DNA from: Ottelia alismoides
Taxonomy: Eukaryota > Streptophyta > Magnoliopsida > Alismatales > Hydrocharitaceae
DNA length: 64,000 bases
Direction of reading: 5' to 3'
NCBI GenBank assembly: GCA_037367405.1
Contig: JAZKJV010000086.1
Span: forward strand, 496,001-560,000
A program made the position numbers and the translations under genes. The notes under the pieces are model-generated. The model worked only from the letters and a program-made list of their open reading frames with translations. It was not told the DNA's origin and did no database searches. This document shows positions 35,229 to 46,407 of this stretch, one piece after another (the first letter of the stretch is position 1; each line of letters starts with the position of its first letter).

Positions 35229-36050
35229 CTAAAGTGACTTGTGCCTATGCTCAGGTAAATGGCATGGCTTGCCATAAATGAGCCGAAAGGGAGATGTACC
35301 AAAAGGAGTCTTGAAGGACGTCTGGTATGCCCACAAGACCGAGTCCAAAAGCTTTGAGCAATCCTTTCGGTCAGGGTGGACGACCTTCTTCAATATAGTA
35401 TTAATCTCCCTATTCGACACTTCAGCAATACCATTGGTCTAAGGGAGATATGGAGTGGCTACCTTATGGTCAATGTTGAACTCGCTAGCAAGGGCCTTTA
35501 CCTTGTCATTGACGAAATGAGTCCCCTCATCGTATATCAACACTCTAGGCACCCAAAACCCTGAAATGATATTCTTCCTCAAAAATCTGCATACAGTCCT
35601 AGCATCTGCGGTTTGGGCGGGGATGGCCTCAACCCAACGACTCACATAATCAACGGCTAACATAATGTATTCAAATCTCTGGCACTTAGGGAATGGACCC
35701 ATTAAATCAATGCCCCATGCATTAAAAACCTCACAAAAGTGAATGGGTTGCATCAACATCATATCACGCTGTCCACAAGTGGCTATCCTCTGACAGTCAG
35801 TACATCTCTTCACGAATTCATCAGAATCCTTGAAGAGAGTTGGCCACCATAGGCCAAATTGGAGCACTTTATGTGCCCTTCTCCTCCTAGAGTGATGTCC
35901 TCCTGCCTCCAACTTGTGGCAGTAGGTGAGGACGCTATGGTGCTCCTCCTGAGGAATGCACTATCACCATAAACTATCCCCTCCTTCATGGTAAAGGATG
36001 GGATCCTCCCAATGGTAAGACTTGGCCTTCGCTAGGAAGGTCTGAAGTCG
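35229..36050 (-). pseudogene. pol: Outer element integrase zinc and catalytic core
   Basis: Pieces 35439-35912 and 35229-35420. On the minus strand the HHCC zinc region (GGHHS ... CTDCQR), the first catalytic Asp (WGIDLMGPF), the second Asp (LIYDEGTHF, where the inner copy has LISDGGSHF) and the third acidic region (EVSNREI) are seen in order. The core would cut target DNA and join the element ends. Breaks: TAG at 35439-35441 facing a CAG in the inner copy, a lost piece near 35420 (HLPEHRHKSL against [11 protein letters not shown]), and two adjacent stops near 35955. It is inactive. Confidence 0.85.
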
Positions 36051-36548
36051 CTACCTGGGCAAACCTTGTGGAACTTTCTTGGCAACAAGATAGTTCACAA
36101 TGTCGACATACCACGGGAGCGAGGCGATAGAGAGGATCGCCTCATCTGGGAAGATCTCTGTAATCGGATCAATCTGTTCAGAATCCTCAAGATGCTCTAA
36201 TTGGGAGAGATGATATGCCACCACATTCTTGACTCCAGGCTTATCCTTAATCTCAATATCAAACTCCTGGAGTAGAAGGATCCATCTAGTTAGTCTTACT
36301 TTGGTATCCTTCTTTTCCATGAGGTACCCGATGGTAGTATGATCAGTAAAGATAGTCACTCTAGATCCAATGATATACGATATGAACTTATCCAGGGTAA
36401 AGACTACGGCTAGTATCTCCTTCTCAGTGACGGTGTAGTTCCGTTGCGCGACATCCAATGTACGACTAGCGTAGTAAATGGCAAATGGTACTCCATCCCT
36501 CCTATGTCCCAGCACGGCTCCTATGGCAAAATCGGAGGCATCCGTCAT
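36051..36548 (-). pseudogene. pol: Outer element RNase H
   Basis: Open piece of 165 codons. Landmarks: TDASDFAIGAVLG (first Asp), TEKEILAVVF (Glu), FTDHTTIGYL (second Asp) and VVAYHLSQLEH. In the inner copy the last motif is [11 protein letters not shown]; here the Asp codon is TAT (36213-36215), so one catalytic acid is lost. RNase H removes the RNA strand during reverse transcription. The piece is bounded by TAG at 36051 (inner CAG) and TAG at 36549-36551 (inner GAG). Confidence 0.85.
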
Positions 36549-36551
36549 GAT

Positions 36552-37291
36552 CTAGAATGGGAGAGACCAATCAGGCGGCTGGAGGACAGGAGCCTCAACA
36601 ACTAGACTCCTGAGAGTCTCAAATGACGCAAGACACTTATCATCCACAATGAACTCGGTGTCTTTGGTCAGCAAATCTCTCAACGGTCGGACAATCCTGC
36701 TGAAATCATGAATGAAGCATCGGTAGAAATCGACGTACCCAGAAAAGACCGTAACTGTCACAGATTGGACAGTGGATTGAGTTTTCTAATGATAGCCACC
36801 TTAGCCGGATCAACCTCCATGCCCCTGTTGGAGATGATATGACCAAGCACCTTCCCTTGAGTCACCATGAAGTGATTCTTCTCCCAGGATAACACAAGAT
36901 GGACCTCAATGCATCGTTGAAGGACACGGTCTAGGCACTCAAGACAAGCATCAAACCCATCGCCATAGACTGAAAAGTCATCCATGAAGACCTCTAAGCA
37001 ACCACCCAGCATGTACGAAAAGATGGACAACATGAACCTTTGGAATGTCGCCAGGGCGTTATACAAACAAAAGGGCATTCGTCTGAAAGCATATGTCCCA
37101 AAGAGACAGGTGAATGTGGTCTTGTCCTGGTCTTCTGGCGTAATGGCCACCTGATTGTATCCAGAGTACCCGTCAAGAAAGCAGTAATGACTCTTCCCAG
37201 CTAGCCTCTCTATAATATGATCAATAAAAGGCAGCGGGAAATGATCCTTCTTGGTGGACTGGTTCAATCATCTGTAGTCCACATAGACCCT
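36552..37291 (-). pseudogene. pol: Outer element reverse transcriptase, C-terminal two thirds
   Basis: Pieces 36758-37286 and 36552-36761. Motifs in order: [64 protein letters not shown] (catalytic DD), VLGHIISNRG, then the thumb/connection. It is Athila-like by the FLDGYSGY and FMDDFSVYG phrases. Changes against the inner copy include GLCNAP to CLYNAL next to the active site. A TGA stop near 36776 and a 1-nt deletion just after it break the frame. The N-terminal third lies at 54914-55676, beyond the inner element inserted at 37292. Confidence 0.87.
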
Positions 37292-40200
37292 TGATGTACA
37301 AAAAAAACCCGAGCAACTAAGGATGAAAAAAATGTAAACAAAGGTCGTTGCGATCTCAGTCGCTCAAGAGCCTCTCAGTCAATCAAGAAAATGTAAAGCA
37401 GACCACCAAACAGAGATAAAGATCAAATAAAAGCGATAGCGGTCCTGGCTATTAGATTAGCCTGGTATAACGACCAAGGTCGGACTCAGGGAGCACGTGA
37501 TGGCCTTGCGGCCTACGAAGTAGTCAAAAAGAATAAAAAAAAGAAACTATTTTTGGTGGGTTTTTAGGTTTTATATTTTTTTTTGGATTTTGAATTATTT
37601 AAGAAAATAAGGCAAACAATTAAAATGACCAACTTCAAGCAATTATTTAATGCATCAAAAATCAACCAAAAATTCAAATAAAAATGTTTTTGTGTGTTTT
37701 ATGTTTTTACTATTTTTATTGAATTTTTGGGATTTTTATGATGTCTATTTAATTTTCTAAAAATAAAACAAGGCAAAGAACTGGAGGTACTGTCAGTCAG
37801 GAGTAAAAGGCCAACTTAAAATGCAAAAAGGCCTATTTAGCTCCTGGAGTCAATTTTCCTATAAACTAGAAAGTTTAAGGAAAATTTGGGCACTGGAATT
37901 ATTGTTTTTGGATTTTTTAAATAATTATTAGAATTTTTATAGGTTTTTAGGTGTTTTTCTGTTTTTATGAGTTTTATATGATGAAAAATGACTAAATTTG
38001 GTCAGAAAATCAAGCAAGACAAAGCACATAGCAGAGAATTTTTTTATAATTTTTAGATTAGCTTTAATATTTTCTTGTGAATTTTTAAATCAGACAGTAA
38101 AGAAAATGCATGTTTTTGAATTTTTAAAAATAGTGAATGAAATAAAAAATGTCCCCAAAAATTCTAGAAAATTTTACACCATGGCAGGAGCCATGTGTCC
38201 AATTTTCATTGAATTTTGAGTGAGTTTGCTATTTTATTAAAATCAAACACAAGGGCATAGTACACATGGACCTAAATGCAATTAAAACAAGTTTCAGGGG
38301 GTCCGGTGCAAAATTCCCAAGGATCCACGTGCGAGGAGCGTGACCTGGGGCACTCAGGGACATATTTGCAATAAAAGTAAGGTTTATGGGCTAAATAATA
38401 ACGAGTATTAAAAGCCCAGGGACCTTAGTGAAATTTACCCAAAAATATACGCACATGCACAAATTCCATACGCACAGGGGTATAAATGCAATTATCTAAA
38501 AAAATTCATTCATTAAGTAACATCCCAGAACTACAAGGGCATCAATGCAAATAACCCACAAAATCACGTGTCGAAGCACGTGTCCATAACACACAGGGGT
38601 ATAAAAGTAAATACCATAAAAGACAAGGTCCACTATGCAAATTACCCTACTGAAGTAAACATTTTAAAATAATTACAGGACTAGATAGTAAATGCAGAAA
38701 CTAGACGGGCCTAAGAGCAATTACCCCATTATTATATCCGAGGGATGGATGTCAGCCACGTGGCAGATCGGACGGTGCGAGAGCGGTGGCGCCTAACGCA
38801 GGACTCCCTAGACTCTGATTGACGGCCAGGGCCTCGCCACGTGGTGGATCGGACGGACGTGAGGCGCTGTGGCTAACCCTTGGTGATCGAACGGTCCAGA
38901 TCGACCCTCCCAAGATCTGACGGCGCTGGAAGTTCCTCGGATGGACGGTCAGGATGAAAACTGGAGCTCGGGGTCGATCGGACGGCGGAGAAGGATGGTG
39001 GACGAACTGGAGGCCAGCGACTTTCGCCGGGCCCGTATGTGCTCTGGCGTCCTCCTCGCGGCCCACTGAAGATCGGAGAAGATGGGTACGGGCCCTCCGC
39101 GTCGAATGGTGGCCTCAGATGACTCGACGGAGCTCTGGAGAGCTCCGACAAGGTCGGCGGAGGTCGAGCGCCTGCTCCTGGATGGTCGAACCCTCAGATG
39201 GGCTCGACTAGACCTGCCAGTCACAGCAAAACGCTCGCGGGTCGAGGGCAAAGTGCCTCGACCCTGTGAGAGGGGGTGAAGGTGACTAGTGAGGCGGTAC
39301 GGTCGAGCTCCGGCGAGGGGAGGACGGTGAAGCTCGAAACCCCAGCTCCTCTGCGAGCTGGGTTGGACGGAGGGGCGTAGAAGGTGCGCGAGAAGAAGGC
39401 TAAAGTGATGGTACGGTTCGATGATCGAATGGACGACGGGTGTGGCCGGAATCGATGATGGTCGGCGATGACGAAGATTGGGGGAAACTCGAAATTAAAG
39501 AAAAAGGGAAAGAACCTAAGTTACTGGGTGGTCGAGTCAACTAGGGATGAGCAGCTGGTGCTCTGGGTCCTTGCCTCGCGGGACGTCGTGGCCAGAGGCT
39601 TGGCTCCTGCTTCGGGCGGAGCACGGCGGTGCAAGCTCGCAGGATCGATGTCCACTTACTCCCTCCTCGCTGCAACACCCTCTGGGGCGAGCTGTCACTC
39701 TCGGCAAGATGGTGGAGGTCACTGGTTGGGGAGCAAATGAGCCAAAGATGCGCAATAGGGTGGCGGAGCTGGGAATTTATATGGGTGCAGGTCCATGAAG
39801 AAAGGCTCGGGTCCGACTCGATGGAGCACGGATCCCTAGGCTGGAGATCAGGCGAGGTTCCCGGACCATAGGAGTGTCATTAGGACCCTGGGTTTGGCGG
39901 AATGAGGATCGGGTTTAGGCGCTAAAATGAAGAGAAGTCAGGTCGCCCGCCTAATACCCGTGAGAGGTGGTCCTGGGGGGGGGGGGGAGTTGACCGGGCG
40001 GTCAACAACCCCCGTAGACCAATGGGGAACGGCCATTTGGAAAAGATTTGAAAAATTATGAAAAAATAGTAAATGGCCGATTTATTAAAAAGTCACACCA
40101 TGAAATATTTTTGTTTTAATTTTTTCTATTTTTTTGATGATTTTTAATTAATTTTTCAAAATATAAATAGGGTATTTACACAATAAGGCTATAGATAGGT

Positions 40201-40984
40201 ATATGTACAATATAGGGCTTTTTAATTTTTGATTTTTAATTTGTTATTTTTGTACATTTTTATTCCCCTTTATATTTTATTTATTTATAGTATAAAATTA
40301 GGAATAAAAAGGTATTTTTATTTTATTTTTATTATTTATATACAATAGTGAAATAAATAGGTATATACATCTATGTACATTGTATATTTACAATGTATTT
40401 TGAGGCTTTTAATTTTGTTCTTTTTATTTCTTTTTTAAGGGTTTTTATTTTATTTATTTACAGCATATAATATAGAATATTTACAAATTTTATGGAAGTT
40501 AATTTTATTTATTTATAAGGTGAAATAAATACAGATGAATGAGCTATGTACATGGTGACTATGTACAAGTGATTCTATTTTTATTTTCTTTTTGATTTTT
40601 CAATTTTTATCTTGATTTTATATTTAATAAATATACAAGTATTTAAAAGCCTATTTTAGTCTATTTTTGGAGGAAAATATTTTTATTATATTTACAGGTA
40701 TATTTACACACATGAGCCCCTATCTCCCTCTACTTTGGCTTTTATGCGGTCAGGCCCATGATGAGCCCTCCCTTGGGTTAGGTTGCTCAATATTTATTCT
40801 AAATATTTCCTCTTTTTCTTTTGTCTCTTTATTCTTTTATTTTTGCACAAAAACATGCTAATTATTAAACTTTGTACAATGCATGCTTTTGATAATTATT
40901 TGTATTTACATGAATATACATGCATTTGCAAAGGTTTTTGTAGATAAAATATAAGAATAAAGAGTGATGAATGGGTATTCATCA
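37292..40984 (-). repeat. 3' LTR of the inner element
   Basis: This 3693-bp LTR starts TGATGTACAAAAAAAACC and ends GGGTATTCATCA. AT-rich outer parts flank a GC-rich core (38.74-39.93 kb) in which every frame contains medium open frames on both strands; these follow from composition. A poly-G run at 39976-39988 differs in length from the partner LTR. The two LTRs differ by scattered substitutions and small indels. The reverse-strand LTR start TGATGAA-TACCCA-TTCATCA is a hairpin. Confidence 0.93.
39774..39785 (-). promoter_or_regulatory. TATA box of the inner 3' LTR
   Basis: The reverse strand reads CCCATATAAATT, followed by CCCAGCTCCGCC. It is at the boundary of the GC-rich core and is conserved in the 5' LTR at 53716-53727. 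It is the probable promoter for the genomic RNA. Confidence 0.6.
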
Positions 40985-41003
40985 CCCCCTATACTTAACT
41001 TTT
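40985..41003 (-). other. Polypurine tract of the inner element
   Basis: The reverse strand ends ...GTTAAGTATAGGGGG immediately before the LTR start TGATGAA. The AAGTATAGGGGG core is repeated at four hairpins upstream (42577-42929). Confidence 0.7.
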
Positions 41004-42724
41004 GCTAGTCCCTTAGCAAACACTTATTTGAAAAAGAAGTGAAAAAGAAAGAAAAAGAAAAAGAAAAAGAGGAGAATATACATGTATTAAGGCTGATTAT
41101 TAAACTTGCCTTCATTAAATTGAAATATGGAGCTCGATGAGATCTTTGGATTATTAATGTGTCAGAACCTTATTTGGACTTAAGCTTAAAACTCAACAGC
41201 CTCTAAGTTCCACAAATCTATGGACAAGACTTCTCAATAAACCAGATCAGAACAAGTCTACATACACAAACTCTAATGACCATGAATCTTTCCATGCAGT
41301 GTAAGTGATATGTAGCTCCCCACCTTAGAAGTAACAAAGAAACAACCTCCCCCAACCTGGTAACTCTAATGCCTCGGTCTAGCAACTCTTTCCTCGAGAA
41401 GCGGGGTATTCCCTTCTAAGTTCAAGTGCAACCGGCTCAAGAAGAGGGGGAATAAGAAGTATAGAATTTTGGGAGCTCAACCAGTGTAGCTATGTCTCCC
41501 GCTGCAAGCTTCATTTGATGTAACATGGATACCATAAGCTTTTGCTTTATTTGACTATATACACTCCGGTGAGGTTATTAAATTTTCAATCCGACCCACC
41601 ACTTTTTTGGAGTTCTTTTTGCATTTTTTTTCAAGTGCATCTGTACAACATATCTACATGGTGCATCATATATACAAGAAATTTTCCTCTTGAGCCAGTA
41701 GACTGTCCCTCTTTTGAAGCTTTATTGCAACCCACGGCTTCTGTCTTTAGCCTTCATCACCACTAGACCAAGTTGAGACGCACTTCCTTCACTAGAAGAA
41801 GAAAAGAGGTTCCGCCTAGAAGTACTACCCTCATATGCTACCCCAAGCCAAAGGAAACTGCCTCCTCACCACCTCATCCGTGGAGAGCTATGTGTAAAGT
41901 GCTGGTGCAAGTCAAGCCATTGTCTCTAAGAGTCATGCGTGCGTTGTTAAATGCTCTACTTAGGCTCATCAAGATGACATATGCTCATAACCTAGTGGAC
42001 TCAAAGAATTAAGTCCTTATGGACCTGAAAAGCCTTAACCCTAAGACCTATAAGGTTCCTCTTAGAATTAGGTGGATTAAGATCTTAATCAAGCTCCATT
42101 TCCTAATTTAATTCCAGGCTAGTTTAAATGTCAACTATCATCCAGAAAAACTATATACATATATACAAAGATGCTATTTACAAATATTTACAATCGTGCA
42201 AAAATTTTGGAAAATGTTTTGAAATCATGAATGGATGAATGCATGAAATGCATGTTTTGCAAAATATGTACACACATTTACACAAGATTTTTGCAAACTT
42301 TTGATTTTCAAAATATTTTGGAAAAATTTTGTACTATATACATAAGTTTGATAAGGAAATATTTACACAAACTTTACACAAAAGATTTTTGAGACATTTT
42401 TACAAAAATAAATTTGTACACTAACTATGTATGTGCAAATAAAAGAATTATTATTTACAGGAAAATTTTTAGTTTTTGTGATTTTTAGGGTTTTTAGCCA
42501 TTTAGCCATTTTTATTTATTAACACACTCACACAAAGTACGAGTTATGGCTAAAGTATATATGAAATATATACACCCCCCTATACTTAGCTCGAACGATG
42601 TCCTCAGAGTGATCAAGAGCGATGAAGAAGACATAACTCGTGCATAGTAAAAGGAAGTGAAAAGGAATGGCTAGATGCAGAGATGAATGGATGAATAGAA
42701 TGAGGAGAACTCGGTGGTTTCCCC

Positions 42725-42929
42725 CTATACTTAGGATTAAATAATCCTAAGTATAGCAAGCTGTACATGAAGGGAAGTCCGAGTGAAGGATGTACAGAGT
42801 CTGCCCCCCTATACTTAGGGTAAAATATCCCTAAGTATAGGCAGCAAAACAGGGGTAAACAGAATGAAAAGAATACCCGAAGGTCCTACATCCCCCCTAT
42901 ACTTAGGATAAAGTGCACCCTAAGTATAG
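42725..42929 (-). repeat. Periodic hairpin array repeating the PPT motif
   Basis: Three strong inverted repeats occur every 84-88 bp: 42725-42756 (15-bp perfect arms CTATACTTAGGATTA, 2-nt loop), 42809-42840 (12-bp perfect arms CTATACTTAGGG, 8-nt loop) and 42897-42929 (11-bp arms). Each is flanked on the window-left side by C5-C6, so on the element strand each ends AAGTATAGGGGG like the PPT. A fourth, looser copy is 42549-42590. The outer element has the same set at 23971-24002, 24057-24068 with 34607-34618, and 34671-34704. Confidence 0.8.
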
Positions 42930-43061
42930 CATAATGATAAGATGAGAAAAGGGATGTGGGACTAAAGAATAGAGTGATATGGACAACTGGATCAATACAG
43001 GTCGGAAGAACAGTGATAATCAGGCGTGAGATGCAATAGATGTGAGTCAAGAGAGTACATC

Positions 43062-43334
43062 TCACGCAAAATGAATAGGGGCAAAATCAATGACCCGTGG
43101 CTCATGATCTAGAAATGGCTTGAGCCGCTGGCCGTTCATTCGAAAGGTACTCTCAGAAGACAACTCAGATATATCAATGCTACCGTTGTCGTGTACCTTT
43201 CTCACAAGATAAGGTCCCTTCCATTTGCTCTGTAGCTTCCCTGGAAATAGACGAAGCCTAGCATCAAACAGCCATACTCTCTGTCCAGGCTCAAAATGCT
43301 TGTGGCTGATATGAGAATCATGCCACTCTTTCAC
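43062..43334 (-). pseudogene. pol: Inner element integrase C-terminal part
   Basis: Open piece of 90 codons, KEWHDSH ... VWLFDARLRLFPGKLQSKWKGPYLV ... FAPIHFA, ending the polyprotein. It is in a different frame from the upstream core because one base pair is missing near 43335-43345 (GAGAAGTG where the outer copy has GAGCGAGTG). It corresponds to 34836-35110 of the outer element. The domain binds DNA non-specifically in the integration complex. Confidence 0.85.
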
Positions 43335-43729
43335 TTCTCCTTATTCTGTAGGCGGTTTGAGAAAGCGGTATCACGAAGCTCCTCCAGGGCTGCTAACTCT
43401 GCCCTCCTTTGGTATCCTACACTATCTGGACCTAAAAGAATATCTGTGACTGCCCAAAGTGACTTGTGCCTCAACTCAACAGGTAAATGGCACGGCTTGC
43501 CATAAACTAGGCGAAAGGGAGATGTGCCCAATGGTGTCTTGAAAGACGTCCTATATGCCCACAAGACCGAGTCCAAAAGCTGCGACCAATCCTTTCGGTC
43601 AGGGCGGACGACTTTCTGCAATATAGTCTTGATCTCCCTGTTCGACACCTCGGCTAGACCATTCGTCTGTGGATGGTATGGAGTGGCAACTCGATGGTCT
43701 ATGCCAAACTCGCTAGCAAGTGCCTTTAC
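43331..43729 (-). pseudogene. pol: Inner element integrase, segment after the stop at 43730
   Basis: It continues the frame of the 549-codon piece after TAG at 43730-43732 (the outer copy has AAG, Lys). It reads [33 protein letters not shown] with the third catalytic acidic residue, then [17 protein letters not shown] and [16 protein letters not shown]. It ends at a frame change near 43340. With 43062-43334 it makes up the C-terminal half of integrase. Confidence 0.85.
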
Positions 43730-45379
43730 CTAGTCGTTGATGAAATGAGACCCCCCATCTGAAATCAATACTCGAGGTACCCCGAACCGCGTGATGATGT
43801 GCTTCCTCAAAAATCTGCAAACTGTCCTGACATCAGCGGCTCGGGCGGGGATAGCCTCAACCCAACGACTAACATAGTCGACGGCCAACAGAATGTACTC
43901 AAATCCCTGACTCTTAGGGAATGAACCCATGAAATCGATGCCCCATGCGTCATAAACCTCACAGAAGTGTATGGGCTGCATCGGCATCATATCACGTTGT
44001 CCACAAGTGCCCATCCTCTGACAGTCAGTACACCTCTTCACGAACTCATCAGAGTCCTTGAAGAGGGTAGGCCACCACAAGCCGGATTGGAGCACTTTCT
44101 GTGCCGTTCTCCTCCCAGAGTGATGTCCTCCTGCCTCTAGCTTGTGGCAGTAAGTGAGGACGCTATGGTGCTCATCCTGAGGAATGCACCTACGCCAGAC
44201 GATATCCCCTCCTTCGTGGTAAAGGATGGGATCCTCCCAGTGGTAGGACTTGGCCTTTGCGAGGAAGGTCTCAAGCCTCTGTCTGGGCCAACCTTGTGGG
44301 ACTTTCTTAGCAACAAGAAAGTTCACAATATCGGCATACCACGGGAGTGAGGCGATAGCAAGGATCGCCTCATCTGGGAAGGTCTCACAAATGGGATCAA
44401 TCTGTTCAGACTCCTCAGGATGCTCTAAACGGGAGAGATGATCCACCACCACATTTTTGACTCCAGGCTTATCCTTGATCTCAATGTCGAACTCCTGGAG
44501 TAGAAGGATCCATCTAGTCAATCTGGCCTTGGCATCCTTCTTTTCCATGATGTATCGGATGGCGGTATGATCAGTATACAAAGTCACTCTAGATCCAATG
44601 ATGTAAGATCTGAACTTATCTAGGACGAACACTACTGCTAGCATCTCCTTCTCTATGACTGTATAATTCTGCTGGGCGGAATCCAAGGTGCGGCTAGCAT
44701 AGTGGATAGAAAATGGGACTCCATCCCTCCTCTGTCCCAGCACAGCCCCCACGGTAAAATCGGAGGCGTCTGTCATGATCTCGAATGGGAGAGACCAATG
44801 TGGTGGCTGGAGGACAGGATCCTCAACAATACAATGCTTGAGAGTCTCAAACGATGAAAGACATTTGTCATCGACAAGGAACTCGGTGTCTTTCGTCAGC
44901 AAGTCAGTCAACGGTCGGGCAACCCTACTGAAATCACGAATGAACCGCCGATAGAAACCGACGTGCCCCAGGAAAGACCATAACTGCCGCAAGTTGGACG
45001 GTGGTGTGAGTTTTCTAATGACATCAACCTTGGCCAGATCAACCTCAATGCCCCTATTGGAGACGATGTGGCCAGGCACCGTCCCTTGAGTCACCATAAA
45101 GTCACCCTTCTCCCAAGAAAGAACCAAGCGGACCTCAATACATCGCTGAAGTACTCGGTCTAGGCAGTCAAGACAGGAGTCGAATCCATCTCCGTAAACC
45201 GAGAAATCATCCATGAAGACCTCTAAGCACTCCCCTACCATGTCCGAAAAGATCGACAGCATGCATCTCTGAAAAGTCGCAGGGGCATTGCATAGCCCAA
45301 ATGGCATGCGTCGGAAGGTGTATGTGCCGAAGGGACAGGTAAAGGTGGTCTTCTCCTGATCCTCAGGAGCGATGGGCAC
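43730..45379 (-). CDS. pol: Inner element pol: reverse transcriptase, RNase H and integrase N-half (549 codons open)
   Basis: This is the longest open frame in the window. Approximate residues: RT palm with [16 protein letters not shown] (22-37) and the catalytic [11 protein letters not shown] (54-64; MDD at 45206-45214); thumb to about 160; RNase H with Asp204 (MTDASDF), Glu243/245 (IEKEML), Asp270 (YTDH) and Asp313 (VVDHLSR); integrase zinc region His412, His419/420, Cys450, Cys453; first catalytic Asp482 (GIDFMG) and second Asp541 (SDGGSHF). All key residues in this piece are present. The listed start is not a true start: the protein is part of a gag-pol polyprotein whose upstream RT portion (45380-46140) is separated by a 1-nt deletion and a TGA. 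It is Athila-like by RT phrases. A product would act in the cytoplasmic particle. Confidence 0.9.
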   Translation of the reverse strand: MPIAPEDQEKTTFTCPFGTYTFRRMPFGLCNAPATFQRCMLSIFSDMVGECLEVFMDDFSVYGDGFDSCLDCLDRVLQRCIEVRLVLSWEKGDFMVTQGTVPGHIVSNRGIEVDLAKVDVIRKLTPPSNLRQLWSFLGHVGFYRRFIRDFSRVARPLTDLLTKDTEFLVDDKCLSSFETLKHCIVEDPVLQPPHWSLPFEIMTDASDFTVGAVLGQRRDGVPFSIHYASRTLDSAQQNYTVIEKEMLAVVFVLDKFRSYIIGSRVTLYTDHTAIRYIMEKKDAKARLTRWILLLQEFDIEIKDKPGVKNVVVDHLSRLEHPEESEQIDPICETFPDEAILAIASLPWYADIVNFLVAKKVPQGWPRQRLETFLAKAKSYHWEDPILYHEGGDIVWRRCIPQDEHHSVLTYCHKLEAGGHHSGRRTAQKVLQSGLWWPTLFKDSDEFVKRCTDCQRMGTCGQRDMMPMQPIHFCEVYDAWGIDFMGSFPKSQGFEYILLAVDYVSRWVEAIPARAADVRTVCRFLRKHIITRFGVPRVLISDGGSHFIND

Positions 45380-46407
45380 CTGGTTGTAGCCCGAGTACCC
45401 ATCCAGAAAACAATAATGGCTCTTCCCTGCCAGTCTCTCAATGATCTGATCAATAAAGGGCAGGGGAAATGATCCTTCTTGGTGGCCTGGTTGAGTCTCC
45501 TGTAGTCAACACAAACCCGCCAAGAAGTGGGTACTCATGTAGCAATCTCCTCTCCAGACTCGCTAATCACTGTAGTAATGCCCGTCTTCTTGGGCACCAC
45601 ATGCAAAGGGATGACCCACTTGGAGTCGGAGATGGAATAGAAAAAATCAGCGCTCCACCATTTCGAAATTTCCTTCATGACGACCTCTCTCAGATTCGGG
45701 TTCAGCCACCGCTGGAAGTCACACGACGGCTTTGCCTCATCCTCGAGATAGATATGGTAGCAGCACAAGGCCGGACTAATCCCCTGGAGATCTGCTACGC
45801 TCCATCCTATTGCCTTGCGGTTCTTTTGAAGAACCCCCATCAGACGGGATTCCTGCTCTCCAGTCAAATCGGCTGAGATAATGACTGGGTACATCTCATG
45901 CTTACCCGCAAGGAATCTATACTTCAACGACGAAGGAAGTGACTTAAGCTCTGGACAACTGGGTGCTGGCAAATCTGGCTTTAAAAGAAGTCGCGTGTAT
46001 GCGGCCAAATCTGCCCGGGAGAATGAGAACGTACTCTCGCAAACTGGATCTGAAGAAGGCTGCTCAATTGAACTATCACTGATCTGCCCGGCATCTACCT
46101 CCTTCTCAGCTGTAGGCTCAGTGGAAATCAGGTCTGGCATGTAATCCTCACAATCTGCCCAATCAGACGCTGACTCCGAGGGATCTGCATCATCTGCGGT
46201 GGCATCAGTACCACCATCATCATGAAAATCCGTGTCGCGTTCAAGAACCTACTCTGCTACTTCTAAGGTATCCTGAACCAGGAATGTGCTATCCAAGCTC
46301 TCCTCTGCTGTCATATCTGCATCAGCGATGTCTAAAAATGAGAGGATGGCCTGTGTTGCTGGGTCTGCCCAAACTGCCTCATCGTCTGTGATCACAAAGT
46401 CACAGTC
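45380..46407 (-). pseudogene. pol: Inner element protease-RT spacer and RT N-terminal part
   Basis: Open piece 45535-46140 plus flanks. An acidic linker (about 46140-46400, with TADDADPSES-like repeats) precedes SLKYRFLAGKHEMYPVIISADL, SRLMGVLQKNRKAIGWSVADL, the usual RT entry of plant Gypsy elements, then WVIPLHVVPKKTGITTV and ESGEEIAT. TGA at about 45538 stands where CGA would continue into [17 protein letters not shown] missing C near 45468 (TTTCCCCTG) shifts the frame before KDHFPLPFID. One TAG lies near 46247. Apart from these breaks the fingers of RT are well preserved. Confidence 0.85.

Larger units (their letters stand above)
40985..43061 (-). other. 3' non-coding region of the inner element
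   Basis: 2.08 kb lie between the integrase stop and the 3' LTR. It begins (window side) with the PPT (reverse strand AAAAGTTAAGTATAGGGGG, 40985-41003) directly at the LTR. It contains a GAAAAA-type purine tract (about 41031-41073), AT-rich sequence and the hairpin array at 42549-42929. Some Athila elements carry an env-like gene here; I see none. The plus-strand open frames 41542-41766 and 41773-42012 are antisense, and the latter has a relative at 23342-23605 whose differences are mostly amino-acid changing. Confidence 0.7.

Noticed and set aside
41773..42012. Antisense open frame after pol, with a relative at 23342-23605, as a possible extra retrotransposon gene
   Set aside because: Some plant Gypsy families carry antisense extra genes here, so I compared the copies. 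Most differences change the amino acid and the ends differ, which shows no coding constraint. No domain recognised.
42725..42929. Regular hairpin spacing as a CRISPR-like array
   Set aside because: The repeats are palindromic arms within a retrotransposon 3' region of a plant genome, with related spacers in sister copies and no cas genes.
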